Positions 10,442 through 22,099 of a stretch of DNA of 64,000 nt are shown here, one piece after another; within the stretch, counting starts at the first letter, position 1, and each line of letters begins with the position of its first letter. Source of the DNA: Craspedostauros australis (Eukaryota > Bacillariophyta > Bacillariophyceae > Mastogloiales > Achnanthaceae); assembly GCA_026770025.1 (NCBI GenBank), contig JAMXDE010000020.1:1178001-1242000 (forward strand), in the 5' to 3' direction. A program made the position numbers and the translations under genes. The notes under the pieces are model-generated. The model was not told where the DNA came from. It did not search any database and saw only the letters and a program-made list of their open reading frames with translations.

Positions 10442-10864
10442 GCTTGATTGTGCGGTATTATACCTGCATGCGCCGTATCATATCATTTCAAGTGGCACCC
10501 TGCGCCACCATCTCGTAAGCGTATCGTATCGTGTGGTATCGTGTCTTTTGGGGATTTTCACGAGGCTGAGAGGATGCCAACGCCGTGTCATCGATGTGGC
10601 TGAGTGTGGGAGAGTATAATCGATGATTGATCACGAGTGGAGTGTGGTGAACAAGTCTGCAACTGTACTTGCGAGACGACGGACGTGGCGTTGAGGAGCA
10701 GCGTCGGTTGATCGTCTCCGCACCATTCGGTCGTGTTGATGTGTTGTGTTGATGTGTTGTTGATTTTTGTGGTGTTTGGATCCGGTCATTCTCGTTTTTG
10801 GCTTCGGCGAATCTTTCGGCGTCCCTTTCGCCGTCTCTCATCGCCAAACTCCTCCCATCCAAAT

Positions 10865-12331
10865 TCACGCAGGCTGCTCGTACTCGTACTCCTCAAAAGT
10901 GAAACGCTCCTTCAGCTCTCGCGTCTGCCACGGATATTCCTTCAACGACGAGGTCACCGTGCTGTTGCTATCGACGCCGGCAACTCGGACGCTGTACAAT
11001 CGCACTTTGGGAGAGTCTCCCAGAAACCCTGCCCATCGCACGAACGTGGATTTGGCAACGCCGACCAACTCCTTGCGCGCATGCTTCAGAAAGCAAAAGT
11101 CTTGCACGCCAGTTTGGTTCGCAATGACACGAACTTGGATGCCACGTTCTTGGAATGCCGCGACGTAGGATTGACTCAAGTCCGTATGGAACCGCGTCGT
11201 CATTGCCAGCTTGTCGCCGGCCTTGAGATGACCAAACAGTTGATGCGCTGCCTGATGCGGATTGAGCTCGGTGTATCCGCGATGCGCCTGTTCTTCGAAG
11301 GACAGCTTCTGCAGCTCGGTCGAGAACTGGCGGAAATGGAACACGGACTCATCGCGGTGCGGCATCCGCGAACAGCAGGCCTGTGAATCAAATGCAAACA
11401 GCCGCCGGTAGTCTTGAAAGTACTTGTCCAAGAAGACGTTGTGCATGGGACGGTTGCCGATCCAGACATTTGGTATCGTGATGTTCGCGGCATGTTTGCC
11501 CACATTCATAACATGAGGCTTGTCCTTCCGATGCACCAAATCGTCGAGGATGGCAAGCCCGGCCTCGATCTGTGCTGGATTCTCGCCTTGGATCAGATGC
11601 TGCAACGTTTCCGTCATGTCGACTGGCAGTCGATCCTCTCCCGTCACAGCACGCAGCGTGTTCAGCAGGTTCGCCGATTCTGGCTGGTACGCCTTGAGCC
11701 ATTCCGTCTGTTGCTTCCTGCGCTGTTTGAACTCCGGATGGTTGCCCTGATCAAAGTCGTAGGATCGCAGGTTGGGAAAGCATTGGTGGACGTCATCTCT
11801 GGCAGGGATCCATTTGCCCTTTCTCGGAAGATGGCGCAGGACGATGTTGGTCGCCAGACCGTGACGCTGCTTGGCCCAAAGATGGAGGCCGTAGCCGAAA
11901 GCGAACTTCTGGAGGTTGTTGCACATTTCGCCTTTGAGTTGCACGATAATCGTGGCATGGAATTGGTCGATGCCACCTTGGTTGGGACTTCTCGCGTTCG
12001 TCAGCCCATTGCGTGTTTCACCTGATACAAGGACACCGGCTTGATCTTGACCATCCAGTTTGTTAGTGACGACGACGACGGGTGGCGATCGTACACCGTT
12101 CAGACCTTGATTCCGCGTTGAGAGTCGTTGTCGTGGCCGCGAATGCGGAGCAGCCAGCAGACCGTCGATCAGCACTTCATTTCCACCGCTGCGCGCAACG
12201 AAGAATACCATCAGCGCAATCTGAAGCGTGATGAAGCCGACGATCGTCCATCGGATGCATGGCAGTATGTTGGTTCTGTTCTGTTTCTTGTCACGGGTCA
12301 GGTTGCCGAGTCTGACGATTGATCTTCCCAT
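10865..12331 (-). CDS. GT11-like glycosyltransferase, type II membrane protein (paralog B, intronless)
   Basis: One open frame of 488 residues. A basic cytosolic tail is followed by the anchor 'TIVGFITLQIALMVFFVA', then a luminal domain. The N-terminal motif is 'QLKGEMCNNLQKFAFGYGLH' and the C-terminal one 'GVQDFCFLKHARKELVG' plus 'KSTFVRWAGFLG', as in paralogs A and C. The stretch that spans the intron site of A and C (DESVF-HFRQF) is uninterrupted here, so this copy has lost the intron or never had it. It shares strand with A and is head-to-head with C. Probable activity: transfer of a sugar, perhaps fucose, in the Golgi (inferred). Confidence 0.72.
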   Translation of the reverse strand: MGRSIVRLGNLTRDKKQNRTNILPCIRWTIVGFITLQIALMVFFVARSGGNEVLIDGLLAAPHSRPRQRLSTRNQGLNGVRSPPVVVVTNKLDGQDQAGVLVSGETRNGLTNARSPNQGGIDQFHATIIVQLKGEMCNNLQKFAFGYGLHLWAKQRHGLATNIVLRHLPRKGKWIPARDDVHQCFPNLRSYDFDQGNHPEFKQRRKQQTEWLKAYQPESANLLNTLRAVTGEDRLPVDMTETLQHLIQGENPAQIEAGLAILDDLVHRKDKPHVMNVGKHAANITIPNVWIGNRPMHNVFLDKYFQDYRRLFAFDSQACCSRMPHRDESVFHFRQFSTELQKLSFEEQAHRGYTELNPHQAAHQLFGHLKAGDKLAMTTRFHTDLSQSYVAAFQERGIQVRVIANQTGVQDFCFLKHARKELVGVAKSTFVRWAGFLGDSPKVRLYSVRVAGVDSNSTVTSSLKEYPWQTRELKERFTFEEYEYEQPA

Positions 12332-12790
12332 GTCGCTGTCTGCATCTGCATCTGTGCGAGAAGAGAGTATTGTACGAGTCTCGTGTCAACACCGTTGTTG
12401 CCCTTGTTGTTCTGCCTCCGACGTACGTAGGTCTTTGCTAAATCATCATTGTCGATTAGGACGGCTAATATCCTAGCGTCTCAAAATTATCAAAGAAACT
12501 ATTCGAAGCCCCTTTTCGACACAACGCAAACACGACAACAGAGAGAAGAAACACGACAACACGTCGAACCCCATGGTGCGGTTCACCATGGGCAAGATTT
12601 TGGGCAATACCGTTTACCTCGTCGTGAACCCGCTGCGCAACCCATCGTTCACGGACCCAAACGAAGAAGACTTTTCCACATCGAATGCACACACATCATA
12701 CTCGTTCATTGCGCGCCAAAGCATGTGCTGAAAGTCCCTTCTTGACTTCAGGCGCGACGCACTCTCAACGCACTCTATTGAATTGGAACG
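12332..12790. promoter_or_regulatory. Head-to-head spacer between glycosyltransferase paralogs B and C
   Basis: The 459 bases lie between two divergent starts. A perfect 9-base inverted repeat with a 5-base loop (CCCATGGTG / CACCATGGG) sits at 12570-12592. A 52-codon frame begins inside it at 12573 (MVRFTMGKILG...) and ends at 12731. It is too short and isolated to call a gene. Confidence 0.4.
12570..12592. repeat. Perfect inverted repeat, 9-base arms, 5-base loop
   Basis: The left arm CCCATGGTG (12570-12578) and right arm CACCATGGG (12584-12592) are exact complements around CGGTT. It lies about 200 bases before the start of paralog C and 240 before the start of paralog B. It could be a regulator binding site shared by both, or chance. 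Confidence 0.55.
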
Positions 12791-15006
12791 ATGATGCATC
12801 CAAGGCGCAACCCATCGCACAGGGTCCAGCATCAGCCACGCTCTCACACGCAATCGTGGCCACACAGATCATTCGCAACAAACGCATCAACGGGAGGGCC
12901 ATCGAGACGAGGCATCACCAACTTCTTTCTGCTTCGGGAATGCAGGATCTTCTGCACGCGATATCTTCGAACAAGCCGACGATGTTTCATCGTAGTTCTC
13001 TCCATCACGATGTTGGTGTGCTTGCGTGGTGCGTCGTTCTTCTTCGTCTCCAACTATTCACACATGGAGTTTGATCTACACTCGAAAAGTGTGCTGAGAG
13101 ACGTCAGCACGCTCAGTGCCTCGGTTACGACCCGGAATCACCCGCAGCTGTTTGAGAGATTCAAACAAGAATCCAAGCAAGCAGCTAAACCGCCGCCTGC
13201 TTTCACAGCATCAAACGCGCCGCAAGATCAAATGGCTGCGGTGGTTGCGATGTTGAGGGGGGAACTGGGGAATCATCTGTCCGGCATCGCCCATGCGAGG
13301 GGGTTGCAACTGTGGATGTTGGAACATCACGGCATTTCGTCGAAGTTGGTGCTGCACCATCCAGATCATCGCAACGCGAAGTACAAGATTACGAGGGAGG
13401 CCGTGCAACAATGCTTCGTCAATCTGCGGCGTTTCGAGCACTTCGATGATGGCCAATACCAGGACGTGGACGCCTTAGATGGACGCGGTGGGAATGGATG
13501 GTGGCGGTGGTGGACTTCAGGGCGGAACTTGGGAGATTATCCATTCCCTGAATCTCAGACGCTGGTCGGCATGGGGCGGAGCGATGTTGCGGAGTTAGAT
13601 CTCGTCAATGGAAGACCGATTCCTGGCAAACGTGCTGCTGGTGCACGAGAGGCTCCAACCAAGGATGATCTGTCCCACGCTTTGGAGCGATTCATCTCGC
13701 TGCGTCAAACCCCTGATCCGTTGCTGCAGCCCAACCATCAGCTGCCTGTTCCATTGCCATACCTTCAGTCCGAGTCTCTGGATCACTTCGTCTTCCTTGA
13801 TCAGTATTACACTGAGATGAAGGAACTGTTCAAGTTCGACACGGAATCCTCCACATGCTGCCGACAAGTCCCATCTCCCGATGAGACTGTCTTCGTAAGT
13901 GAATCCTTGTACTCAATGGATACTCTGTGCTTGGAGATGTGCTACAGGGATGTGGGATTTTGGGTGATTCTGCATAAGGTTCGGATTTGTGCTTGGCAAG
14001 GATTGAAAGACCGTACTGCAACCCCCACAAACGCCAACACCCTTCTATTGAGTTTCGCTCTTCCATTCTATGGTGTTCGCATCACTGCTCTGTGGAAGTT
14101 CCGTGTTCGCCATCTGGCCGCGCCCGTCTCCAAGAGAGAGACTGGCACACCTGTTGGCGTTTGTCCTCCATCCATCCATCCACTCACGCATGAATCCATC
14201 CATCCGCACTGTCTCTCCTTTCGTTCGTTGCCCTTGGCTTCATCACATGCGTTGTCCGGTTCTCTTTCGCCCGGTTTTGATGCTGCTGCCTATTTTATGT
14301 TGCGCAGCACTTTCGGAATTTCGCATCAGAGATGCCGATAGCCCATCGCACCCTCGGATTCGAAGAGATTTCGCCAGCTAAATCTGCAACAGCGCTGTTC
14401 GGACACCTGGAAGCTGGGGATCGTGTCGCCATCGTCACAAGAAGCCAGAAGGAGGAGAGCGGCAACAGCAACGGCAATCATGGCACTCGGAGCCCGGTGC
14501 AAGCCTACGTGCATGCTTTGGAGGCACGTGGACTGGTGGTCCGCATTGTTGAGGACCAAACCCCTCTCCAAGACTTCTGTTTCTTGCTGAATGCAAGAAG
14601 GGAGATCATTGGAAGCGTCAGGTCCACATTTGTGGTCTGGGCTTGTGTCTTGGGATCCGCTGCCAAAACAAGATTGTATATGTGGGACACGATCGGCCTA
14701 AGGAGACGGTTTGGGGGAAGGCTCGCACTGTCGGGAAATCCAGAAAGCCAGAACACGGGCGACATGCAACCCCCAACAGAACACATCGGCGCCGATAATC
14801 AACATCCACATGATCTGGCACGGCATGCGTCAGACATATTCCTGGAACGGTTTGCGTTCAATTGGACGCAGCCAGAACTGCGGTCGCGGATTCACTTCGA
14901 AGCCCACAAGTCGGAAGAGCTTTGGTGGATGGAGCAATCCAAGGTGCGACGAGGATCTGGGGCGAGGGTGCCCAGACCGGTAGTGGCGGATAAACGGGCA
15001 CAATAG
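12791..15006 (+). CDS. GT11-like glycosyltransferase, type II membrane protein (paralog C)
   Basis: Exons 12791-13894 and 14308-15006 join in frame (phase 0) across a 413-base intron with GTAAGT and GCAG ends, giving 600 residues. The junction (DETVF then HFRNF) is exactly the position used in paralog A. A membrane anchor lies around residue 75 (CFIVVLSITMLVCLRG). Family motifs are 'MLRGELGNHLSGIAHARGLQ' and 'PLQDFCFLLNARREIIG' with 'RSTFVVWACVLG'. It is longer than A and B because of a Trp/Gly-rich insert near residue 235 and a longer loop before the C-terminal helix. Which ATG starts it is uncertain: 12791 is the first of two adjacent ones. Confidence 0.72.
13895..14307 (+). other. Intron of paralog C, in the position shared with paralog A
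   Basis: It begins GTAAGT at 13895 and ends ...TGCGCAG at 14307. It is placed by aligning the flanking protein (VF|HFRNF) with the uninterrupted paralog B (VFHFRQF). Paralog A has a 183-base intron at the same codon boundary. The two intron sequences show no obvious similarity. Confidence 0.75.
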
Positions 15007-15098
15007 GAACCGTTCTACTTTGGTAGGAGAAGGCAATGGTGCTGCAAGGTATTCGCACGAAGGGGCACCAATTCTGGCGGACAAGATCAAACTAGATT

Positions 15099-15154
15099 GT
15101 GTAATGTCGCCTGTGTCATGTCGCCTGTGTGATGTCGCCTGTGTCATGTCGGCT
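15099..15154. repeat. Tandem repeat, 14-base unit, four copies
   Basis: Units read GTGTAATGTCGCCT, GTGTCATGTCGCCT, GTGTGATGTCGCCT and GTGTCATGTCGGCT, followed by a degenerate fifth. It lies just beyond the stop of paralog C. The 14-base period would break any reading frame, so it is likely non-coding. Confidence 0.8.
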
Positions 15155-15218
15155 ATGTGCTGCCGTGTTACAAGGTCCAAGGTGAACGACGATCCGCATC
15201 CAGATCCAATGAGGCACG

Positions 15219-15700
15219 ATGAGTAAAGTCCAGAATACTCGTGCATTGGCAGCGGATTGCAGGTCGTACGCGTGCGACACCTCCGCCCCCACTATGCTGG
15301 CGAAGAGCATTCCGTTTCGATCTTGGGAATCGCCTCTCCAGAGGCAAGGATGCTCTTGCATCGCCAGTACGCACGAGGATGGTTGGAGTCTGGAACAGAT
15401 TATTATCGTTCAGGTACGTAGGTCGTACTAGTACCGTACCGTAGTCCGAAAGCGTGGATTTTGTGGAAGTGTCACCCAGAGGTGAACCCAGAGATGTGCT
15501 CTCAAGAGAATTTGTATTCGAGGCAACGCACCAAGGGGAGACATGATGCACCGCGCGATGAGCTCGACTTCGTCTCTCGAAGTGCTTGGGACGTTTTGGT
15601 CTTCGCCCACCCGAGCGGACCATCAGAAAAGGACCAGAAAACGTTGGAGTGGAAAAAGAAGGCCTTCCGCAAATTGTTGGCAGAGCTGGATGCAATGTGA
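15219..15700 (+). CDS. Possible two-exon orphan gene
   Basis: A 65-codon frame from ATG 15219 ends at a GTACGT donor (15414). A frame ending at 15700 has coding-like composition (KCHPEVNPEMC, SAWDVLVFAHPSG, EWKKKAFRKLLAEL). Joining at 15470 removes 56 bases and keeps frame, giving about 141 residues. The intron would be unusually short for this window, and I recognise no domain. It may equally be a fragment of a larger or decayed gene. Confidence 0.25.
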
Positions 15701-18695
15701 ATGCATGTTCACTTCTGAGGCTTGCGACACAATCTGCCGGCAGTTTACGCCGCCGACAGATCCCAGATGATACCGAGAACCACGTCGTCTCGTTGGGCTA
15801 CTTTGTCGTAACCTTGTGACCACACCACCAGCCAGCCAGCCAACCAACCACCCAACCTCTTCATAGATGCGGATGCGGTTGCACTTTGGTACACGAGTGA
15901 TTGCTACGAGGTGAAGGGTATCACCATCCTGCCGGAACTTCTTTGCCTGGCTGGGATGTTGGACACATCTGGCTCGTGAGGATCATTGTGCCCGTATGCT
16001 CGCCTTCACACGTAGTCGTGCTTCGGCGGAGACAGACACAATCTTCCACTCCATGTTTCGAGATACCGTACCTCTCAGACTACCATAAACGGTTCCAACC
16101 TATTCAGATTGATGCACGGCGGCGGCAGAAGACCGCTCGAGCCATTTTCCAGATTAGCTCTGTACCCCACGAACTGCACGCATTCATCCATGGCCTGCTT
16201 CACATCTTTGTTCGTCTTGAGCATCACCAATCAATTGTTCAAACTTGGTGACACCTGGTTGAATACGAACATGAAGAAGGGGTACAAGCTCCCATGGAGT
16301 GGAAGAGTTCCTGGACAAAAAGCGAAGCACTTGCTATCGTCGCTGCATCGCGTTTCTATCAAACCGACACCACGCAAAATGTGAAGCCAACACGCCCTGT
16401 CAGCATTGTGGTCACGTAGTGATGGAACGAAGTGTGAAACTGAACGTTCTGGAGTACGCGCGAGCACAAAGCACGTAAAACACCAACGTAGAAGATGTTT
16501 GCATGGTGTTGCCACAAAGCGAAAGACAAATATTGGAGCACTTCTGGTTGCGAACACACGTATAAACATTCTTACGCGCATCGTTTGTTCGTGATGTGGG
16601 GAGTGCTGGCCGCTGGTATTTTGCTTTGGTCAGTCCATCATTTAGACGCGTTTCTTTTCTTTTCCGGTGGTTGTTCGCCATTTCGTGGTTCTACTTGTCG
16701 CCATTAGACATTTCTATAACCGGGAGCCGATAGGCAACGGCCGACAACTCTGTGAGTACCGTTTTGTCTTTCCTGTTCTTTGCCTTCATTTCTCTTATTT
16801 CTACGGAAAGGGGTGGTCTTCGTACACTTTTTCCCAACAGGCAGCTCGCAACCGAGGCCTCGAAAGGCAATTGTTGTCCTTCGTCAACAACGCGGGCACA
16901 GCCCAGAGAAGATGATCCGTTTCCGGGGTCGGACTCGTCCCCATCCCTTCCGGACAGAAGAGGCATCTACCGCGAGCAACCAGTGCCGTATTGCGCTTCA
17001 CAAAGACTCGCAACGAGTGTCCCAAGGCTGTCGGAGCCTCTAAGCGACACAAATGAAATGAAATGCGATGTTGAAGCGGAGGCTGTGCCATATCTGATGG
17101 GTGCGAGCATGGAACACGTCTCCAACTTCATCGATAATCGTGAGCAGAGGTGGCGCCGTCCGCACAGCCGTTTATCAGGAAACGGTTACTCTGCGTGTTT
17201 CATGCTTGTCTCGTGCCGAGTGAGGAAGTAATGGCGCGAAGTTGTATCGCTGCCAGCCGCACGCTACTACACATTGGTGGTTCATCTCTTTGCACCTCAC
17301 ATGGCAAGCACGAAGCAAGGTGAGCCGAGCATGTCCGCGCACTTTGGAGGATACATGTGGCCCACGCCAACGAGACACCATCTCCCGATTTCTCGTCTTT
17401 GCGATACAAACTGATTCCTCCAGAGGGAACTACACTACCAAATGGCTATTCTCTCATGATGCATAGATAGTCCCCATGCTCGGCACGATTGGACTCTGAT
17501 GGCAATGACAGGTTCATCTATGCATCTCTTACAGACGAGCCGCGCGCAATGCTCTGCTCTGCTCTATTTTGTTTTATTCTGTGCATCTTGGCCATCCCAT
17601 CCATCCTTGTGCCTTTCATGATGACCCTTACATAATGCAGTATTCCATTATATAGAATAATATTCTAGAATAGCTCCCAGTAAAACTGGTGCCTCATCGA
17701 AGACTCTGGGCGTCTGGTAATGGTGCAACCAGCAACCAGCAAGGCGATTGACGCCCATCGACTGCATCAACAGCTTAGCCTCCAAAGGCACTTCCACCCA
17801 GAGAGAGAGACACACACACATCGAACTTGCGGTGAGTCGGGCTTGGAATCTCCCTGCTCATTGCGGATGTGGCCCCAGGTCCATTCGAATGCTCAGCAAT
17901 GCATAATAGTATGGTAGGATATTATGCAATCTAATACCGGAGAGTGACAGGCAAACTTCTCGTATTTGCATCGCACAAACTCGTGCTCGCGGCATACGCC
18001 AGTTTTTGTGAAGGAACCTGTTACTTTTGGCACCGCTTCTTGCTTGATGGAATGATACTCGTCTAGTATCACACACCCGTACAGACAGTAGGTAGAAGAG
18101 AGCAATCCAATCGCCAGATGTACACGATACTGAAGCAAGGATAAGATCGACAAAAGTCGAGAGATGTTGGCCCTTTGCTGCAACCGGAAGCGAAGTGAAA
18201 TCCTGGAAATTCATTGCGGATAGTGTCATTTGAGAGTTATCTGGGGGACCGGAGTTGTCAGCGGAGAGGAGAACGGCGCTTGTCTGCGCCAGCCCCTACC
18301 GCGAGACATCTCGGTCACAGATTGGTGGCACTCTGACTGCTTCGCCTTGATCAGCACATAAAACGAGAGGTTGCGCCACCACACACGAAAGCCTGAGCAA
18401 GGCAACATAAAAAGACACACACAATATAATATAATACTATACAAGGATCAGACTGGTATACCTACACACAACCACAACTTGCAGATACAGAAACCCATCA
18501 TCAGACGAGTCAACAAGGTAGAGAGGAAGGAAGAGGCGCTGTACTCGTGGAGAGAGAGCAACAGCAACAACAACACCAACAACAGGATCAACGGGTGCTG
18601 GTCGCATCGACGACAAAGCTTTCAGAGTTGGTTCGCCTCGATACGGCATCTTTGCACCGCGACATTCCAAGACCAGAGAAGAGAAGAAAGCTTGG
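15701..18695. other. Long stretch without a confident gene
   Basis: No recognisable protein. Exon-like pieces exist. A canonical-looking intron at 16752-16840 (GTGAGT, pyrimidine tract, CAACAG) is followed by an open frame to 17231, but I found no start codon for it. A minus-strand 123-codon frame (18229-17858) starts with ATG and has unremarkable composition. AT islands occur at 17640-17675 and 18423-18437, and a short GAGAGAG tract at about 18552. The pieces may be UTRs of the next gene or relics. Confidence 0.4.
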
Positions 18696-21086
18696 ATGAC
18701 AACCGTAAAATCCACGCCCGTCCACAGTCTCCAGCATCTGCACTCGCGATCGCTCTGCCAGTGGGATTGCAAACGCGGTTCCAGCGGCATCGCTTCCACG
18801 GTGGCGCGTGTTCGGCACATCATGAACATTGCACCAGGTAGGCAATCCCCCCACGATCCCTCGGTGGATGACGCCTCGCACAATAGTGACGATCAATGCA
18901 TGCGCAGTGAAGACAAAGACAGCAACAAACGAGCAGAATCGCCACAATCCTCATCTTCGGCTGCCAACAACACGGAGCAACGCTGCATGCTGCGTAACGA
19001 GATGATCGAACCATTCTCGAACAAGCAACTTGCCATTGCAAGCACTGTTCAACATCCTACGGCAAACACCGATGCAAACATCGATGTCATCTCACCCCCG
19101 GCCAAAAAGAGCCCAAGGTACGAAGGATCGTTCACGCAGACCAAACTTCAAGAGTCTTCGAACTTTCAGCACTCACCAGGTCATCGCAAACAATCCCAAT
19201 ACCCTACCAGTTCTGCGTTGTCGGTGGAAAGCATGACAGCACGGGAGATGCATGCGCTGACAAGCAAGGAACGGCAATCCGTGTACGAGGAGGTCCATGG
19301 GGTGCAGCAACTCGTGAAGGAAGACATGAGGATCGTGCAAGAGGCATTGGATCGGATGGAAACAGAGATCAATCTAATCCAGTCCAAGCCTGGATACGAA
19401 CAAGCCTTGTTCCTGAACCAACATTACGTGCAAGATCCCAGCTTCCGACTACGATTTTTACGGTCGGCCAGGATGGATGAGGCCGTCGCGGCCAAGTGCT
19501 TCGTGAATCACTTCGACTACAAGCGCAAACTGTTTGGTGACGAACATCTTGTCAAGGATGTCACATTCGAAGATCTTAATGCTGATGCGCAGGCCCCCTT
19601 GAAGTCGGGTTCCATCCAGATCCTCCCAACGCGAGATCAGTCTGGAAGACCCATCGTGTGCTTCTGTCCCAGACGCCAGCAATACAGAAACGCGATCGAT
19701 TTGGTGAGTACTGACATTCGTGTACCCGCGCATTCTGTCGCTGTTGAAGAGAAGAATCTCACTTGGGGGGTTTGCAAGATGCACTTTTCGCCAGGTTTGG
19801 CCAAGTTTCTGCAATGGCGTCTCATCATGGAGCGTCTTTCCAGAACAAAAGTTTCAAAAGGCTGCATTCGCCATTGCAAGAATGGGAAAAACTGCAGACC
19901 CGGCCAAGTCCGAACGACGGAGCTGATGCGAGAACGCTGTACGAAGTTTCTTGCACACCATGCTTGCAGCTGGTCTCATTGTCTATTATGGATGGATGCC
20001 CTTCTTCTCACTCTCAATGCAAGTATGCTCATGCATGTCTTTCGACTCGACCTTCAACCCCGCGATTCTTGCGATTCTTGCGCCTGGTATTCGCGGTAAC
20101 CGCTTGCTTGGTCACAAACTCCATCCCAAACAACACATCACAACGCAACGCAACGCAACGCAACGCAACGCAACGCAACATTCTGTGAACCTTCCGCCCG
20201 GGCAAACTCTGCTGGATGCAATACTATTTCTAACCGACAGGTACGCGCATGCCATTTTGTCCTCACGGCAGTCACCGAGGATCCGGAACTGCAGAAGCGC
20301 GGGATCGTTCTCATCATCCGGGCACATGGTCACGTGACCAATAGTAACCACCGGCCGATGTTCGATCCGGAGGTGCATGAGTGGGTAAAACACATGGCCA
20401 AGGCGCTTCCGGTCCGTATCTGTGCCACCCACTATTGCTTCGACGATGAGAAACTGAAGCAACCAATGGCAATGGTTCAGCTGGCCTTGGGAAGGCATGG
20501 GCGAATTCGATTTCGCGCGCATCGTGGATCGGCGGAGGAAACTCGCAGTAGCCTCGTGACGTATGGCATCGACCCGGCGCTCATCCCGACGGACGCCGGC
20601 GATGGCGACATCGATGATGATGACGATGGTGGTGTCAATGCCGCTCGCAACATCGAGCCAATCGAAAGCCGGAAGCATCAGAGACGGCTTCTTGGAACAG
20701 ACATGGCACGTGTGAGCAGCCCCGTCGATACGAATAGCCAGGTGATCGTGTGCCTCAATCCCAACGATGTGCTGTTCGGCAAGAGCAAGCCCTGCTTGGA
20801 GTTCGCCGGGAATCTTGCCATGGTGAAGCTCGTGCAAAAGAATTTTGATGCGCATCAGGGGTTCAAAGACCGCGCTAAAAAGGCGCAGATTACGCGACAA
20901 ATCGTTGCCGAGATCAAGGCTGCAGGTGGAAGATTCCTGAGGAGGACTGAGCATGACACGAATGGCTGGCTTCAGGTCTCCGACGAGGATGCAAGATCGA
21001 AAGTGAGCCACACCTTTCGCAACATCAAGCAATCAAGGTTGCGGGTTGGGGCGAAGCGCAAGAGCGACCTCGCCGATCAGCCATGA
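18696..21086 (+). CDS. Diatom-type SEC14/CRAL-TRIO-like protein with DUF6824 domain
   Basis: Exons 18696-19703 and 20241-21086 join in frame at phase 0 (intron 537 bases, GTGAGT...GACAG) to give 617 residues. After about 185 disordered residues come 'TSKERQSVYEEVHGV', 'YVQDPSFRLRFLRSARMD', 'LPTRDQSGRPIVCF', then across the junction 'AIDLVRACHFVL' and 'ELQKRGIV'. This is the order of a SEC14-like lipid-binding module common in diatoms. The segment 'IRFRAHRGSAEE' follows. Near residue 510 the DUF6824 domain starts with 'NPNDVLFGK' and includes 'GGRFLRR', 'NGWLQVSD' and 'KVSHTFR'. Both parts together are a known diatom architecture whose function is undescribed. The first Met is uncertain. Confidence 0.8.
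20141..20175 (+). repeat. (CAACG)7 microsatellite inside an intron
   Basis: Seven exact CAACG units, 65 bases before the splice acceptor of the DUF6824 gene. A similar Cys/Asn-free pentamer is not seen elsewhere in the window. Length variation here would not change the protein. Confidence 0.85.
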
Positions 21087-22099
21087 TCAGCAGACTGATG
21101 GGCTTCTTGCGCTGCGAGTGCAAGTGTAAGTGCAAGTGCAAGTGTAAGTGTACGTGCGAGAGTCGTAGAATTGATCGGTTCCGGGAAGAACGGAGACGAA
21201 AGCAGAGCAATGGCATTATCGTCATCAATGTAGCTACGGGCAATAGATAGACCTCGACTACGATAAGGAGTGGCTCTCCACCACTGCACGTCGTCAATGA
21301 AAGTGTAAAGATGAGACAGGACACAGAGCTAAGACGTGCTCGGTCCAATAATGTGGTGGCGGGAAGCAGCAAACGGATGCGAGGAAAAACAGTTTTGTAA
21401 ACACATTGCTTCACCACACATAGATTATTTATTATGACCCAGGTCATGAGTCGATCAACCTTTGGTGGAGTCGGGTGGCACGTGCGCTTCGTTCTGTTGA
21501 ACTCGATGGAAACGTGGCACTCTGCTTCACAAAAGGTTGGTCGACTCGCTCACCCAGGTCATAAATACATGGCGTCATCAGTCATCAAACGGCGAGAGTG
21601 CGGCTGGAACGCCGTACTGGTAGTTGCAATTGATACAATACTACCAATGCTCTACTCTACGAAATGTACTCCACGCACGTATGTACAGTAATATAATATA
21701 ATAGTACAGTACAACGTGTGTCCCTCAGGGTATGAGCTACTCGTTGGCAACCTTTGCGTGGCGGAGCTTTGGATCTTTCGCATCACGGGGTAACTCATCT
21801 CATCAGGAGCCCAAACATCCCATCGACTCAAGAAAATGATGCCGAGCACGTATCTGCGTCATCAATGATCGTGCCGATGCTCTTTCGAAGGGGGTTTGTG
21901 TGCGACTGCCTCGCGAAACTCATTTGAGCTTGGAGTTCGCAGACATGAAATCGGAGATTGCGTTTCGCGCTGTCACTTTTCGAATCCTTCGCTCTTGTTC
22001 CACCATATGTACGTTATTGGGAGGCTTGCGGTATAACAGCAAGATGTGTGGTGCGCAATATCTGTGAAGCGCATTGATTTTTCAGTGCTTCGCTTACCT
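21087..22099. other. Convergent intergenic region
   Basis: It lies between two genes that end towards each other. A six-base degenerate repeat (GTGCAA/GTGTAA) runs from about 21115 to 21160 directly after the stop of the left gene, and an AT island (TATAATATAATAGTA) is at 21690-21703. No gene seen; the antisense His/Leu frame across the repeat is an artefact of it. Confidence 0.5.

Noticed and set aside
12573-12731. 52-codon frame (MVRFTMGKILG...) between glycosyltransferases B and C
   Set aside because: Short, no homolog recognised, not in frame with the next gene, and its start lies inside a palindrome.
16752-17231. Intron-like GTGAGT...CAACAG followed by an open frame
   Set aside because: No start codon or upstream exon could be found in any matching phase; kept only as a remark on the region.
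21025-21447. Minus-strand frame with a His-Leu repeat (HLHLHLHL)
   Set aside because: It is the antisense reading of a GTGCAA/GTGTAA hexamer repeat just after a gene end.
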